A stretch of 54,106 bases of DNA from contig NZ_QVMP01000008.1 of the NCBI RefSeq assembly GCF_010501095.1, positions 75,739 to 129,844 of the forward strand, read 5' to 3'. Below are positions 16,924 through 26,450 of the stretch, piece after piece. Position 1 is the stretch's first letter, and each line of letters opens with the position of its first letter. A program made the position numbers and the translations under genes. The notes under the pieces are model-generated. The model worked only from the letters and a program-made list of their open reading frames with translations. It was not told the DNA's origin and made no database searches. This stretch comes from Dysgonomonas sp. 520 (lineage in GTDB: Bacteria > Bacteroidota > Bacteroidia > Bacteroidales > Dysgonomonadaceae).

Positions 16924-18573
16924 ATGTTAGAACGATTTTTAAAACAAACAACATACACATCAACTAATGATTTCAAGGAAAACTTTAAGATTGATGTACC
17001 CGAAAACTTCAATTTTGCTTACGATGTTGTAGACGAATGGGCAAAAACAGACCCGGATAAGATTGCCTTGCTTTGGACAAACGAACATGGCGAACACATC
17101 AACTTCACTTTCAGTGATATAAAGAAGCAAAGCGACAAAGCCGCCTCTTATTTCATGTCTTTAGGGATTGGCAAAGGTGACAAAGTGATGCTGATTCTTA
17201 AACGGAGGTATGAATTCTGGTTCGCAATACTGGGTTTACACAAAATCGGGGCAATAGCAATCCCCGCAACTCACCTGCTCACAAAAAAGGATATAATATA
17301 CCGTAACAATGCGGCTGACATCAAGGCTATTGTTGTGGCTGACGAAAAACTCATTCAGCAACATGTAGATGAAGCTATGGCAGATTCTCCAAGTATTAAG
17401 CATCGCATAGCTTGCGGAAAAAATATACCGGAAGGATGGGATAGCTTCGACCAAGGCCTGGAAAATGCAATGCCTTTCGTTCGCCCCGAGAATGTGAATA
17501 CGAACGAAGATATTATGCTCTTATACTTCACTTCGGGAACAACGGGAGAACCTAAAATGGTGATACACAACTACACGTATCCTCTTGGGCATATTGTCAC
17601 AGCTAAGTTTTGGCACAATCTGCACGACAAGAGCATACACCTTACGGTTGCCGATACTGGTTGGGCAAAAGCAGTTTGGGGTAAGCTGTACGGACAGTGG
17701 ATTGTGGGAGCTACCGTATTTGTTTACGACCATGACAAATTTAATGCTACAACATTTCTCGAATTGATAGAGAAACATAAAATAACATCATTCTGTGCGC
17801 CTCCTACTGTATACCGTTTCATGATCAGGGAAGATATGAGCAAATACAACCTCTCGTCTCTGGAATATTGTACAACGGCTGGAGAGGCACTCAACCCTTC
17901 TGTGTTTGAGGCATTTTATAAAGCAACAGGCATCAAAATGATGGAAGCATTTGGTCAGACGGAAACTATGCCCTCTATCATAACCTTTCCGTGGCTTGAG
18001 CCAAAACCGGGATCTATGGGTGTAATGAACCCTATGTACGATATGGATCTCGTTACTTCTGATGGACGGACAGCCGAAGATGGAGAACAGGGCGAGGTGA
18101 TAATAAGAACTCCGAATGGCAAGAAACCATTAGGCGTGTTTATGGGTTATTATCATGATGAAGAATTGACCAACGAGGTATATTATGATAATATATATCA
18201 TACGGGAGACGTTGCCTGGCGCGACGAAGACGGTTATTGCTGGTTTATAGGGCGTTTGGATGATGTGATAAAAAGTTCGGGGTATCGTATCGGGCCATTT
18301 GAGGTTGAAAGTGCCCTCATGACTCACCCAGCCGTAGTAGAATGTGCCATTACCGGAGTTCCCGACGAAATAAGAGGACAAGTGATTAAGGCTACAATCG
18401 TTTTATCTGCCGATTATAAAGACAAAGCCAATGACGCTTTGGTGAAAGAAATTCAAGATCATGTGAAAAATGTTACGGCTCCGTACAAATATCCACGAAT
18501 AGTGGAGTTTGTGGACGAATTGCCCAAAACAATCAGCGGCAAGATTAAACGTGCGGAAATAAGAAAAAAATAA
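16924..18573 (+). CDS. AMP-binding acyl-CoA synthetase (acetyl/medium-chain ACS family)
   Basis: A 549-aa ANL-superfamily ligase that activates a carboxylic acid through an acyl-adenylate and transfers it to CoA. The P-loop-like motif YFTSGTTGEPKMV is near residues 200-212, EAFGQTET near 340, and the hinge region YHTGDVAWRDEDGYCWFIGR near 420-440. The C-terminal catalytic lysine lies in PKTISGKIKR near 540. The N-terminus (FNFAYDVVDEWA) resembles medium-chain and acetoacetate/acetyl-CoA synthetases. The substrate cannot be named from sequence; the XRE-cupin partner upstream suggests substrate-responsive expression. A terminator follows. Confidence 0.88.
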   Translation: MLERFLKQTTYTSTNDFKENFKIDVPENFNFAYDVVDEWAKTDPDKIALLWTNEHGEHINFTFSDIKKQSDKAASYFMSLGIGKGDKVMLILKRRYEFWFAILGLHKIGAIAIPATHLLTKKDIIYRNNAADIKAIVVADEKLIQQHVDEAMADSPSIKHRIACGKNIPEGWDSFDQGLENAMPFVRPENVNTNEDIMLLYFTSGTTGEPKMVIHNYTYPLGHIVTAKFWHNLHDKSIHLTVADTGWAKAVWGKLYGQWIVGATVFVYDHDKFNATTFLELIEKHKITSFCAPPTVYRFMIREDMSKYNLSSLEYCTTAGEALNPSVFEAFYKATGIKMMEAFGQTETMPSIITFPWLEPKPGSMGVMNPMYDMDLVTSDGRTAEDGEQGEVIIRTPNGKKPLGVFMGYYHDEELTNEVYYDNIYHTGDVAWRDEDGYCWFIGRLDDVIKSSGYRIGPFEVESALMTHPAVVECAITGVPDEIRGQVIKATIVLSADYKDKANDALVKEIQDHVKNVTAPYKYPRIVEFVDELPKTISGKIKRAEIRKK

Positions 18574-18626
18574 TTTGTTGAACTACGAAATTTTGCGTAC
18601 GCTTGTTCTTCAATTATTGTATCATA

Positions 18627-18668
18627 AACAACATCTGTCACTTTAGCTGTGACGGATGTTGTTGTTTT
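18627..18668 (+). terminator. Terminator after the acyl-CoA ligase gene
   Basis: AACAACATCTGTCAC (18627-18641) pairs with GTGACGGATGTTGTT (18649-18663), with one G-T pair, followed by TTTT. Confidence 0.82.
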
Positions 18669-18752
18669 ATACATATTGTTTAGTTCTGTTTTTCCGCCTG
18701 ATTTCGGAAGGTGAGCTCCCTAAATTTTTAAGTCAAAATTCATTGAATACTT

Positions 18753-19334
18753 TCAATCCACTATCTTTATGCCCAGATTTGTCAGTAAACCCGAAAGTCC
18801 GTCTCGTGAAAATTTGGCGTTTTTCAATAAATTGGAACGGGGGTCTATGATGTAGTTATGCGCAGAAGAAAAATCAGCCCCTTTCAGGTTTGTCGATTCA
18901 AATATGGTATCGGTTAAGTCCGATTCGTTGAATTTCGCTTGCTCCAACATAGCTCCGGCAAAATCGACACCTTTCAGGCTACATTTCAGGAATGGAGTCT
19001 TCGGTATCTTCATTTCGGGGAAAGTGCTGTAATCGAGGATGCAATTGTAAAATCTCACATCGAACAAGAACTTGTTGCAGAAGTTGAATTTAACTCCCAG
19101 AATTTTACAATCTCTAAATTCTACGTTAGAAAACTGGCTTTCGGTCAATTTTGACATCGAAATATCACAACCCGTAAAGTTACATTCTATAAATTTGCAG
19201 GATGTGATGGCAATGTTCGATAAATTGCAATTTTTGAAAGTGCAATATTCAAATTCTTTAGAGTCAATCGATTCGGTGATATCTACTTTTTCAAATGTAT
19301 CGTCTTGGTATGTTCTATTATCAAAGCTCATCAT
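18753..19334 (-). CDS. Pentapeptide-repeat protein
   Basis: A 193-aa cytosolic protein built of A(D/N)LxX-type pentapeptide repeats, for example CTFKNCNLSNIAITSCKFIE, then FTGCDISMSKLTESQFSNVE and LTDTIFESTNLKGADFSS. These fold as a right-handed quadrilateral beta-helix. Some family members bind DNA gyrase, but nothing here points to that role. The start codon overlaps the stop of the upstream BspA-like gene by four bases (ATGA), so translation is probably coupled. The function is unknown. Confidence 0.88.
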   Translation of the reverse strand: MMSFDNRTYQDDTFEKVDITESIDSKEFEYCTFKNCNLSNIAITSCKFIECNFTGCDISMSKLTESQFSNVEFRDCKILGVKFNFCNKFLFDVRFYNCILDYSTFPEMKIPKTPFLKCSLKGVDFAGAMLEQAKFNESDLTDTIFESTNLKGADFSSAHNYIIDPRSNLLKNAKFSRDGLSGLLTNLGIKIVD

Positions 19335-21070
19335 TTTTCCACTATATATTTAGAATAGTTTTTAAAAGAAGAAGAGCTTGATTTATAATTTCCCGAACTA
19401 CCTTTCGGTACATATATCTTAAAATCTTCGGGCACACCGTTGAATACACCATAACCTATGTTAGGGGGGCGAGAACTTACCATTGTTACAGATTTCAGGT
19501 TTTTACAATTCCTAAAGGCATAATCTGAAATCATATTTATGGATGATGGAATCTTCACCGACTCAAAACCACAGTTTTCGAACATACTTACCGATAGAGA
19601 AGTAGAACAGTTTAAAGTAACCGATTTTAGACCGGTGCAATCTTTAAAAGTTTCTTTTTCAATCCACGTTACAGATGCAGGTAAAGTTATACTTGTTAAA
19701 CTGGTACACCCCATGAAGGCTCCTTTTTTGATATATTTTACAGCAGGACCCATCTTTACACTTTTAAGACTGACACAGCCCTTAAAAGCCTCTGATTGAA
19801 TATCTTTCACAGAGTTTGGAATAACTATAAACTTGAGGTTTTTGCAATAAGCAAAGGTTTCAAGACCAATCTTCTCTATTGAATTAGAAAGAGATATTGA
19901 ATCGAGAGCTGAATTATAGAATGTCCTACCGTCCATATACGTAACCGAATTAGGTATTTCTATATAAGAAAAACCACTTCCGTTAAAAGCATTTACACCT
20001 ATCGATGTCACAGAATTGGGTATGGTAATGGATTTCAACAAAGGACAAGCTGAAAATGCCTGAGCACCAATACTTTTTACGGTATTCGGAATGCTTACGT
20101 GTGTTAATTGCACGCCATTCGTAAATGCCCAATTGCCAATGTGTTCAATATCTGCAATATATATCTTTTTTGCAAAATGTGCCATTGCTCTTCTTGTAAA
20201 TCCATTCTCCTTATATTTATAAAACGAATGCCATGGCGAATAATCTGCATTTGTGATGGCGGAATAATCTTTCATATTTCCGCTACCACTTATATACAAT
20301 TCATTTTTACTGTTAATCTTCCATTTTATATTTCCATCAGTGCCACTCTTTTCGTCGGTAGGCACAGATATTGATTTTTCTTCCTGCCTGTTTTGCGTTA
20401 CGGCAGCTATATCTCCTTGAACTTGTGGTGTACTTCCTATTTTTCCATATTTCTTAAAATTTTTCCAACCTTTTGCTCCTTTATAGGCTGCTTCACTTCC
20501 CTCAGGAACAATTATATTGCAAGTTTCGACAGGCGCCCCCATAAAAGTTTCGCTCATAAACTTCGATTTGGTTACGGGAGGAGTTGAGTTCTTGCTTATT
20601 AAGGTCTGCAAGTTGTCACATTTCATAATGATACTGCCATCAAGCCTTTCCACTAATTTACCCAGACTAAGAATTTTTAAACTCCGGCATCCATAAAAGG
20701 CATCTCCTTCTATAATTTTCACACCATCAGGTATTTCAATGGAAACAAGAGATGTGCAGTTATAAAAAGCATTCGAGCCGATTGTCACTAAAGTACTCGG
20801 CATTTCTACAGATGCAACAGATTCGCAACTTCTGAAAGCATATTTACCGATGTTGGTTACTCCCTCCGAAATGATAATTTTTCTTATTTTATCTTTATCG
20901 CTGTCCCAAGGTGCACTCGAAAGCAACTTATAATCCTTCATCTCTCCCGAACCATTAATAGTCAGAGTTCCATTTTCATCAAGATTCCACTTCACATCAC
21001 CCGTAGTTCCATTCTGAGCGAAAGCACAAATAGATACTATTGTTATAAAAAATAAAAAGATAGTTCTCAT
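19331..21070 (-). CDS. BspA-like leucine-rich-repeat (LRR_5) secreted protein
   Basis: A 579-aa protein with a signal peptide (TIFLFFITIVSICAFA, cut near QNGT). It is made of two homologous halves. Each starts with a small domain (GTTGDVKWNLDENGTLTING near 22; GTDGNIKWKINSKNELYISG near 243) followed by LRR_5 units such as IGKYAFRSCESVASVEMPST and IGAQAFSACPLLKSITIPNS. Such proteins in Bacteroidetes are surface or periplasmic adhesion and recognition modules. No type IX sorting domain is visible at the C-terminus. It is co-transcribed with, and overlaps, the pentapeptide gene. Confidence 0.9.
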   Translation of the reverse strand: MRTIFLFFITIVSICAFAQNGTTGDVKWNLDENGTLTINGSGEMKDYKLLSSAPWDSDKDKIRKIIISEGVTNIGKYAFRSCESVASVEMPSTLVTIGSNAFYNCTSLVSIEIPDGVKIIEGDAFYGCRSLKILSLGKLVERLDGSIIMKCDNLQTLISKNSTPPVTKSKFMSETFMGAPVETCNIIVPEGSEAAYKGAKGWKNFKKYGKIGSTPQVQGDIAAVTQNRQEEKSISVPTDEKSGTDGNIKWKINSKNELYISGSGNMKDYSAITNADYSPWHSFYKYKENGFTRRAMAHFAKKIYIADIEHIGNWAFTNGVQLTHVSIPNTVKSIGAQAFSACPLLKSITIPNSVTSIGVNAFNGSGFSYIEIPNSVTYMDGRTFYNSALDSISLSNSIEKIGLETFAYCKNLKFIVIPNSVKDIQSEAFKGCVSLKSVKMGPAVKYIKKGAFMGCTSLTSITLPASVTWIEKETFKDCTGLKSVTLNCSTSLSVSMFENCGFESVKIPSSINMISDYAFRNCKNLKSVTMVSSRPPNIGYGVFNGVPEDFKIYVPKGSSGNYKSSSSSFKNYSKYIVEK

Positions 21071-21107
21071 TTATCTAATATTTAAAATTCAAATCACCAT
21101 ATTATCA

Positions 21108-21115
21108 CAAATTTA
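21108..21115 (-). promoter_or_regulatory. -7 box for the BspA-like / pentapeptide operon
   Basis: The minus strand reads TAAATTTG (TAnnTTTG), 37 bases before the BspA-like start. No good -33 match is seen. Confidence 0.45.
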
Positions 21116-21212
21116 GCATAAAAAACAAAAAATAAGTTGACTTTGTGTGAAATTTTAATTTCGATGATAACGATTGCCAAGAGCAAATAAACATTCGCCT
21201 GCATATTAACTA

Positions 21213-21401
21213 AACCCGTAGTGCATTTAGAAAATAAAAGATAACTAGCTGAAAAATAATATATATTTGCATTGTCATCCTGAGTAAAACGAAGGATCTG
21301 GATTGAAATACACAGATTTTTCACTTCGTTCAAAATGACAAAGCGGATATAAATCTTATAATAAATGAGTTAACATCAAACTCTTAAATGCACTACGGGT
21401 T
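21213..21401 (+). mobile_element. 189-bp MITE with perfect 17-bp TIRs and AACTA target duplication
   Basis: AACCCGTAGTGCATTTA (21213-21229) is repeated exactly inverted as TAAATGCACTACGGGTT (21385-21401). The element is flanked by a 5-base direct repeat AACTA (21208-21212 and 21402-21406), the mark of transposition. The interior holds a core from GTCATCCTGA (21274) to AAAATGAC (21339), like that of the 139-bp element. A second, inverted and about 90% identical copy is cut by the window end (53984-54106). No protein is encoded. Together with TTCGATGATAACGATTGC (21160-21177, also at 15698) it accounts for most of the 461-base gap before efp. Confidence 0.88.
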
Positions 21402-21476
21402 AACTAGGTATTGAAATACAAATACCGTTTGGCATTATTTATTTATTTCTGTATTTCGTTCTATTTGCTTTTTTAC

Positions 21477-21484
21477 TATCTTTG
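21477..21484 (+). promoter_or_regulatory. -7 box for efp
   Basis: TATCTTTG matches TAnnTTTG, 48 bases before the efp start. TTTC at 21454-21457 is a near match to the -33 TTTG at the right spacing. Confidence 0.6.
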
Positions 21485-21531
21485 CCACGCGAAATAAATT
21501 ATAAATGTAAACATATAAATAAGAATTACTT

Positions 21532-22098
21532 ATGGCTACTACGGCTGATATAAGAAACGGAATGTGTATTGACATCGACGGTCAATATTTTGTAATTATC
21601 GAATTTTTGCACGTAAAACCCGGTAAAGGCGCAGCTTTTGTACGTACAAAAATGAGAAGTGTTACCACAGGACGTGTTCTTGAAAAAACATTCAATGCGG
21701 GAGTTAAACTTGACGAGGTGCGCATAGAAAGACGCCCTTATCAGTTCCTATATAAAGATGAAATGGGATACAATTTCATGAATACCGAAACATACGAGCA
21801 AATCTCTATTCCTGAAAATCAGATAGAAGGAGTTGCTTTCCTGAAAGAAGGAGATATGGTGGAAGTGCAGGTGCATGCCGAAACCGAAACTGTGTTGACT
21901 GCGGAGCTTCCTCAGAACGTTATCCTTGAAATTACATATACCGAGCCGGGTATAAAAGGTGATACGGCAACCAATGCGATGAAACCCGCAACGGTGGAAA
22001 CAGGCGCCGAAGTTCGTGTTCCTCTGTTCATCAATGAAGGTGAAAAAATAAAAATTAACACAAAGGACGGTTCTTATGTGGAAAGAGTGAGAAGTTAA
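21532..22098 (+). CDS. efp: Elongation factor P
   Basis: A 188-aa three-domain tRNA-mimic that binds between the P and E sites and relieves stalling at polyproline stretches. The N-terminal KOW-like domain has [20 protein letters not shown], whose loop lysine (GKG) is the site modified in many bacteria. The C-terminal domain ends [12 protein letters not shown]. The length is standard. It stands alone, with its own promoter and a terminator directly downstream. Confidence 0.96.
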   Translation: MATTADIRNGMCIDIDGQYFVIIEFLHVKPGKGAAFVRTKMRSVTTGRVLEKTFNAGVKLDEVRIERRPYQFLYKDEMGYNFMNTETYEQISIPENQIEGVAFLKEGDMVEVQVHAETETVLTAELPQNVILEITYTEPGIKGDTATNAMKPATVETGAEVRVPLFINEGEKIKINTKDGSYVERVRS

Positions 22099-22123
22099 AA
22101 CTTTCACACAAAATATATTAAAG

Positions 22124-22152
22124 AGCCGGACGATCATTTGTTCGGCTTTTTC
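22124..22152 (+). terminator. Terminator after efp
   Basis: AGCCGGAC (22124-22131) pairs with GTTCGGCT (22140-22147) with one mismatch, followed by TTTTT. Confidence 0.8.
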
Positions 22153-22246
22153 TGTTTTTATAGTATTTATGTATAATTAAATGCTCATAACAATACAATT
22201 TTCTCTAATTATTGTACTTTTATGGCATTAATTTATATCGACGGAG

Positions 22247-24481
22247 ATGGCACAGGTAGAGGCAAAAGGTAAAAGATCAGAAGGTATTTCCCTAACACAA
22301 TACAGACAGTTTTTCTTGGCATTGAAAAACAACCTCTCGCCGGAGGAAATTGAGAAATTGAAAAAATATGTTTATCCCGTAATAAAAAAAGATGCGAAAA
22401 CAGGCGTTACGGACGAATACGGATTCAATATTTCGGATGTGAGTGTTAATACAACCCTCATTGTGGTAAACGAAATGGGACTGAAAAATACATCCATTCT
22501 GGCCATAATGCTATATTTTTCAATCATATCCAATCCTGACAAAGAAGCTGAAGTTTGCAAACACTTCGACCCCGATGTCATGACCATTGTCAATGGCTTG
22601 AAAAAAGTAAGGAATCTGGATTCAAATCAGCCGACACTTGGATCTGACAACTATTTGCGCCTTCTGTTGTCGTTTGCCGAAGACATGCGGGTCATTCTCA
22701 TTATGATAGCCAACAGGCTGTTTCTGATGAGATCGGCGAAACAATTGGATGAAAAATTCCGCTTAAGGCTTGCCTTGGAAGTTTCGTATCTGTATACACC
22801 ATTGGCTCACAAATTGGGGTTGTATAAAGTAAAGTCGGAACTGGAAGATTTATATCTGAAATATACCGACAGGGAATCGTACGATTACATTTCCCGAAAA
22901 ATAAACGAAAGTAAGGAATCTCGTGACAAATATATAGCCGAATTTATTGCCCCGATTGATAAAATGCTTAAAAACACAGGGTTGAAGTATGATATAAAAG
23001 GGCGCACCAAGTCTATATTTTCCATCAATAATAAATTGAAAAAACAAAAAATAGACTTTGAGTCTATTTATGACTTATTTGCCATACGAATCGTTTTAGA
23101 TTCGAGTATGGAGAAAGAAAAATCGGAATGCTGGCAGGTCTATTCCATTGTGACGGACTTATATCAGCCCAACCCGAAACGGATGAAAGACTGGTTGTCG
23201 ATACCCAAAACCAATGGATACGAATCGCTGCATACCACCGTTATGGGGCAAGACTCCCGATGGGTAGAAGTCCAGATCAGAACCAAAAGAATGGACGAAA
23301 TAGCCGAGCGTGGACTGGCGGCACATTGGAAATACAAAGGGGTGAAAAGTCAATCGAATCTGGATGACTGGTTGACAAACCTGAGGGAAACCCTTGAAAA
23401 CAGAAACCTAAATGTAACCGAAAAGCTAGAAGATTTTAAGCTCGACTTATACGACGAAGAAATATATGTCTTCACACCCAAAGGTGATTTGCACAAATTG
23501 CCCAAAGGCGCAACAGTACTCGATTTTGCCTTTTCCATACATTCGAAGGTCGGTTCTACGTGTACTTCCGGAAAACTGATTAAAGGAGATAAAACGAAGA
23601 TCGTTTCCATTCGTCACAGACTCAATAATGGGGATGTGATTGAAATAATAACCTCACCCAATCAAACCCCGAAACGTGATTGGCTGAACTCTGTAACCAC
23701 GTCGAAGGCAAGGAATAAGATTCGCCAAAGTTTGAAAGAAGAGGCGAATAAGCAAGTCGATTATGCCAAGGAATTGTTGAAAAGGCGGTTCAAAAATCGG
23801 AAAATAGAAGAAGACGAGGGTGTCTTAATGCGTCTGATAAAGAAAATGGGGTACAAAACTGTGACCGATTTTTATCAAGCCATTGCAGACGAATCGCTGG
23901 ACGTTAACCATGTGATAGATGGTTATGCGGAACTGGAGAAAAAAGAGGCTGATGTCAGGGATAAGCACGATGTTGTCAGTGCAGAGGAGTTTGTTATGCA
24001 CCCTGCCGAGCAAACAGATATGGCGGCAAAGGCTACCGACGAACTGATTATTGATAAAGACTTGACAGGTATTGATTATCAATTGGCAAAATGCTGTAAC
24101 CCAATATACGGAGATGAAATTTTCGGCTTTGTGTCGTCGCATGGAATCAAAATTCACAGGAGCAACTGCCCCAATGCCCACGATATGTTTTCTCGCTTTG
24201 CCTATCGGGTTATCCCTGCCCGTTGGTCGGGAAAATTTGGTTCGGCATATACCGTGACCTTACGTGTTGTGGGTCAGGACGATATTGGTATTGTAACCAA
24301 CCTCACATCAATCATATCGAAAGAAAACGGCGTTTTGTTACGATCAATCAATATAGAATCGAATGATGGTATATTTCAAGGCAACCTGTCTGTCACACTG
24401 AATAATACGCAAGTATTGGATGGATTGATGAAGAAAATGAAGACGGTGAAAGGTGTAAAGCAAATTACCCGGCTCATGTAG
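22247..24481 (+). CDS. RelA/SpoT-family (p)ppGpp synthetase with degenerate hydrolase domain
   Basis: A 744-aa long Rel protein. The N-terminal HD region (about 60-205) aligns with Rel hydrolases but has lost the metal and catalytic residues: the HDxxED segment reads LYFSIISN, and the later Asp of ADRLHNMR is Asn (IANRLFLMR). The synthetase (about 250-370) looks intact: GRTKSIFSINNKL, YDLFAIRIV, RMKDWLSIPKTNGYESLHTTV and AAHWKYKG. TGS follows (about 405-465), then the Cys-containing region KCCNPIYGDEIFGF (about 613) and a C-terminal ACT domain. It should make (p)ppGpp on amino-acid starvation but not degrade it. The synthetase motif RMKD is the RXKD type usually found in bifunctional enzymes. 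Confidence 0.92.
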   Translation: MAQVEAKGKRSEGISLTQYRQFFLALKNNLSPEEIEKLKKYVYPVIKKDAKTGVTDEYGFNISDVSVNTTLIVVNEMGLKNTSILAIMLYFSIISNPDKEAEVCKHFDPDVMTIVNGLKKVRNLDSNQPTLGSDNYLRLLLSFAEDMRVILIMIANRLFLMRSAKQLDEKFRLRLALEVSYLYTPLAHKLGLYKVKSELEDLYLKYTDRESYDYISRKINESKESRDKYIAEFIAPIDKMLKNTGLKYDIKGRTKSIFSINNKLKKQKIDFESIYDLFAIRIVLDSSMEKEKSECWQVYSIVTDLYQPNPKRMKDWLSIPKTNGYESLHTTVMGQDSRWVEVQIRTKRMDEIAERGLAAHWKYKGVKSQSNLDDWLTNLRETLENRNLNVTEKLEDFKLDLYDEEIYVFTPKGDLHKLPKGATVLDFAFSIHSKVGSTCTSGKLIKGDKTKIVSIRHRLNNGDVIEIITSPNQTPKRDWLNSVTTSKARNKIRQSLKEEANKQVDYAKELLKRRFKNRKIEEDEGVLMRLIKKMGYKTVTDFYQAIADESLDVNHVIDGYAELEKKEADVRDKHDVVSAEEFVMHPAEQTDMAAKATDELIIDKDLTGIDYQLAKCCNPIYGDEIFGFVSSHGIKIHRSNCPNAHDMFSRFAYRVIPARWSGKFGSAYTVTLRVVGQDDIGIVTNLTSIISKENGVLLRSINIESNDGIFQGNLSVTLNNTQVLDGLMKKMKTVKGVKQITRLM

Positions 24482-24489
24482 CTTTCAAT

Positions 24490-24526
24490 TTCGCAGATAG
24501 CATTAAGGAGTAATGCTATCTGCGAA
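24490..24526. terminator. Perfect 16-bp inverted repeat between rel and coaA, containing the coaA stop
   Basis: TTCGCAGATAGCATTA (24490-24505) and its exact complement (24511-24526) enclose a 5-base loop. The coaA stop codon (24516-24518, minus strand TAG) lies in one arm. It separates convergent genes and probably ends both transcripts, although T-runs are short. Confidence 0.7.
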
Positions 24527-25457
24527 GTTTCACATAATCAACCGTATGATTTTTTGTTTTGTGTATTATCAGGCTGGCTCGTTCACGCGTGGGAAGAATG
24601 TTTTTCCTCAGGTTTTTCCTGTTTATTTCCCTCCATGCAGTTTTTGCCATCTTTTCGGCCTGATTTTCAGGCAATTGGGCAAATGAGTGAAAATAAGATT
24701 TCGGATCGGTAAAGGCTCCTTGCCTGAACTTCATAAAACGGGAAATATACCACTCTTCCAGTAATTCTTCGTCGGCATCCACATAAATCGAAAAATTCAC
24801 AAAGTCGGATACAAATACACGAGGTTTACTCTGGGGATAGTCCATACCGCTCTGCAATACATTCAAGCCTTCAATTATCAGTATATCAGGCTGTTTTATA
24901 ACCTCTTGCTCATTCTTTACAATGTCATAAGTCAGGTGGGAATAAACGGGAGCCGTCACTTCCGGTTTTCCCGACTTTATGTCCATCACAAATTGCAACA
25001 AACCATGTATATCGTAAGATTCGGGGAAACCTTTCTTCAGCATTATACCCTTTTCTTCCAAAATGGCATTGGGGTATAGAAAACCATCGGTTGTGATAAG
25101 TGCTACATTGTTATGTTCTTTCTGCCGGCTAAGCAAAGCCTGCATAACACGTGCCGTAGTACTTTTTCCTACCGAGACGCTTCCTGCAATACTGATAATG
25201 AAGGGAACCTTCTTGTTTTCCTCGCCCAGAAACTTCATTGTTGCCGTTTGACGGCTTGTGGTTGCATCTACATAATAGCTGAGCAACCGGGACAAAGGAA
25301 GATAGATTTCTTCCACATCATCTATTGAGATTTCTTCGTTGATACCCTTTAATTCACTCAAGTCTTCTTCTGTCAGTGTGAGTGGCTCGGATTTACGAAG
25401 GGCAGCCCACTTATCACGAGTAAACGTCATGTATGGACTGTCAGGTACTGAATTCAT
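24516..25457 (-). CDS. coaA: Type I pantothenate kinase
   Basis: A 313-aa P-loop kinase that phosphorylates pantothenate, the first and feedback-controlled step of CoA synthesis. The N-terminus [13 protein letters not shown], the Walker A motif [20 protein letters not shown] (about 92-111), [13 protein letters not shown] and the late [10 protein letters not shown] all match prokaryotic CoaA. Many Bacteroidetes use a type III kinase instead, so this gene is informative about the lineage. It begins 13 bases after the carbamoyltransferase gene and is likely its operon partner. The last codons lie in a perfect inverted repeat. Confidence 0.93.
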   Translation of the reverse strand: MNSVPDSPYMTFTRDKWAALRKSEPLTLTEEDLSELKGINEEISIDDVEEIYLPLSRLLSYYVDATTSRQTATMKFLGEENKKVPFIISIAGSVSVGKSTTARVMQALLSRQKEHNNVALITTDGFLYPNAILEEKGIMLKKGFPESYDIHGLLQFVMDIKSGKPEVTAPVYSHLTYDIVKNEQEVIKQPDILIIEGLNVLQSGMDYPQSKPRVFVSDFVNFSIYVDADEELLEEWYISRFMKFRQGAFTDPKSYFHSFAQLPENQAEKMAKTAWREINRKNLRKNILPTRERASLIIHKTKNHTVDYVKLRR

Positions 25458-25470
25458 ATAGTATTCTAAA

Positions 25471-26424
25471 TTATAGAGATTCGAGCATTCTTTTTATAAC
25501 AGTCTGGGCAGAGATCTCCCTGTTTGCCGCTTCCGGTATCACAATGGATCGAGGACTTTCAATCACGTCGTCAGTCACGATCATATTGCGCCTAACCGGC
25601 AGGCAATGCATGAAATAGGCATCGTTAGTCAGAGCCATTTTTTCAGAAGAAATAGTCCAGCTACGATCTTTACTCAATATTTTACCGTAGTTGGGATCTG
25701 TGTATGCCGCCCAATTCTTTGCATAAACAAAGTCGGCTCCGGCTAAAGCCTTATCCTGATCGTATTCAACTTTAGCTCCCCTAACAAACTTAGGGTCAAG
25801 CTCATATCCTTCGGGATGTGTGATAACAAAATCGACATTCGCTTCATTCATAAAATCGGCGAAAGAATTAGGCACGGCCTGAGGCAACGCCTTAGGATGG
25901 GGAGCCCACGTGAGCACTACTTTCGGACGATTTGTTTTTTTATATTCTTCAATCGTAATCAGGTCGGCAAATGCTTGCAGAGGATGCCCCGTTGCGGCTT
26001 CCATGCTGAAAACAGGTTTACCTGAGTATTGTATAAACTGATTCAATATGGTTTCGTTGTAGTCGTATTCTTTATTTTCGAATTGTGCAAATGCACGTAC
26101 ACCAATAAGATCGCAATAAGAACCCATCACAGGAATGGCTTCGAGAATATGCTCCGTCTTATCGCCATCCATAATGACACCTCTTTCGGTTTCCAACTTC
26201 CAGGCTCCCTGATTGATGTCAAGAACTATGGTGTTCATACCCAGATTCATCCCTGCTTTTTGAGTACTCAGCCGAGTGCGGAGGCTTGAATTGAAAAAGA
26301 CCATCAACAGGGTCTTGTTTTCGCCAAGGTGCTTGTATGCATACCTGTTTTTCTTTATTTCAAGGGCTTCCTTTACGGCGAGATTCAAATCGCCCAGATC
26401 TTTGACGTTGGTGTATGTTCTCAT
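25471..26424 (-). CDS. argF': N-succinylornithine carbamoyltransferase (ArgF'-type)
   Basis: A 317-aa transcarbamylase of the Bacteroidetes arginine pathway, which acts on N-succinyl- (or N-acetyl-) ornithine, not free ornithine. The carbamoyl-phosphate motif is [12 protein letters not shown] (about 43-54, an S-x-R-T-R form). The loop [18 protein letters not shown], the stretch [17 protein letters not shown], and the C-terminal [15 protein letters not shown] are diagnostic of the SOTCase group. By published work a single residue after DGDK (Pro in B. fragilis SOTCase, Glu in AOTCase) sets acyl specificity; here it is Thr-90 (DGDKTEH). Carbamoyl phosphate comes from the nearby carAB. Confidence 0.9.
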   Translation of the reverse strand: MRTYTNVKDLGDLNLAVKEALEIKKNRYAYKHLGENKTLLMVFFNSSLRTRLSTQKAGMNLGMNTIVLDINQGAWKLETERGVIMDGDKTEHILEAIPVMGSYCDLIGVRAFAQFENKEYDYNETILNQFIQYSGKPVFSMEAATGHPLQAFADLITIEEYKKTNRPKVVLTWAPHPKALPQAVPNSFADFMNEANVDFVITHPEGYELDPKFVRGAKVEYDQDKALAGADFVYAKNWAAYTDPNYGKILSKDRSWTISSEKMALTNDAYFMHCLPVRRNMIVTDDVIESPRSIVIPEAANREISAQTVIKRMLESL

Positions 26425-26450
26425 TCGTTTTCTATTTATGTAATCGGAGA

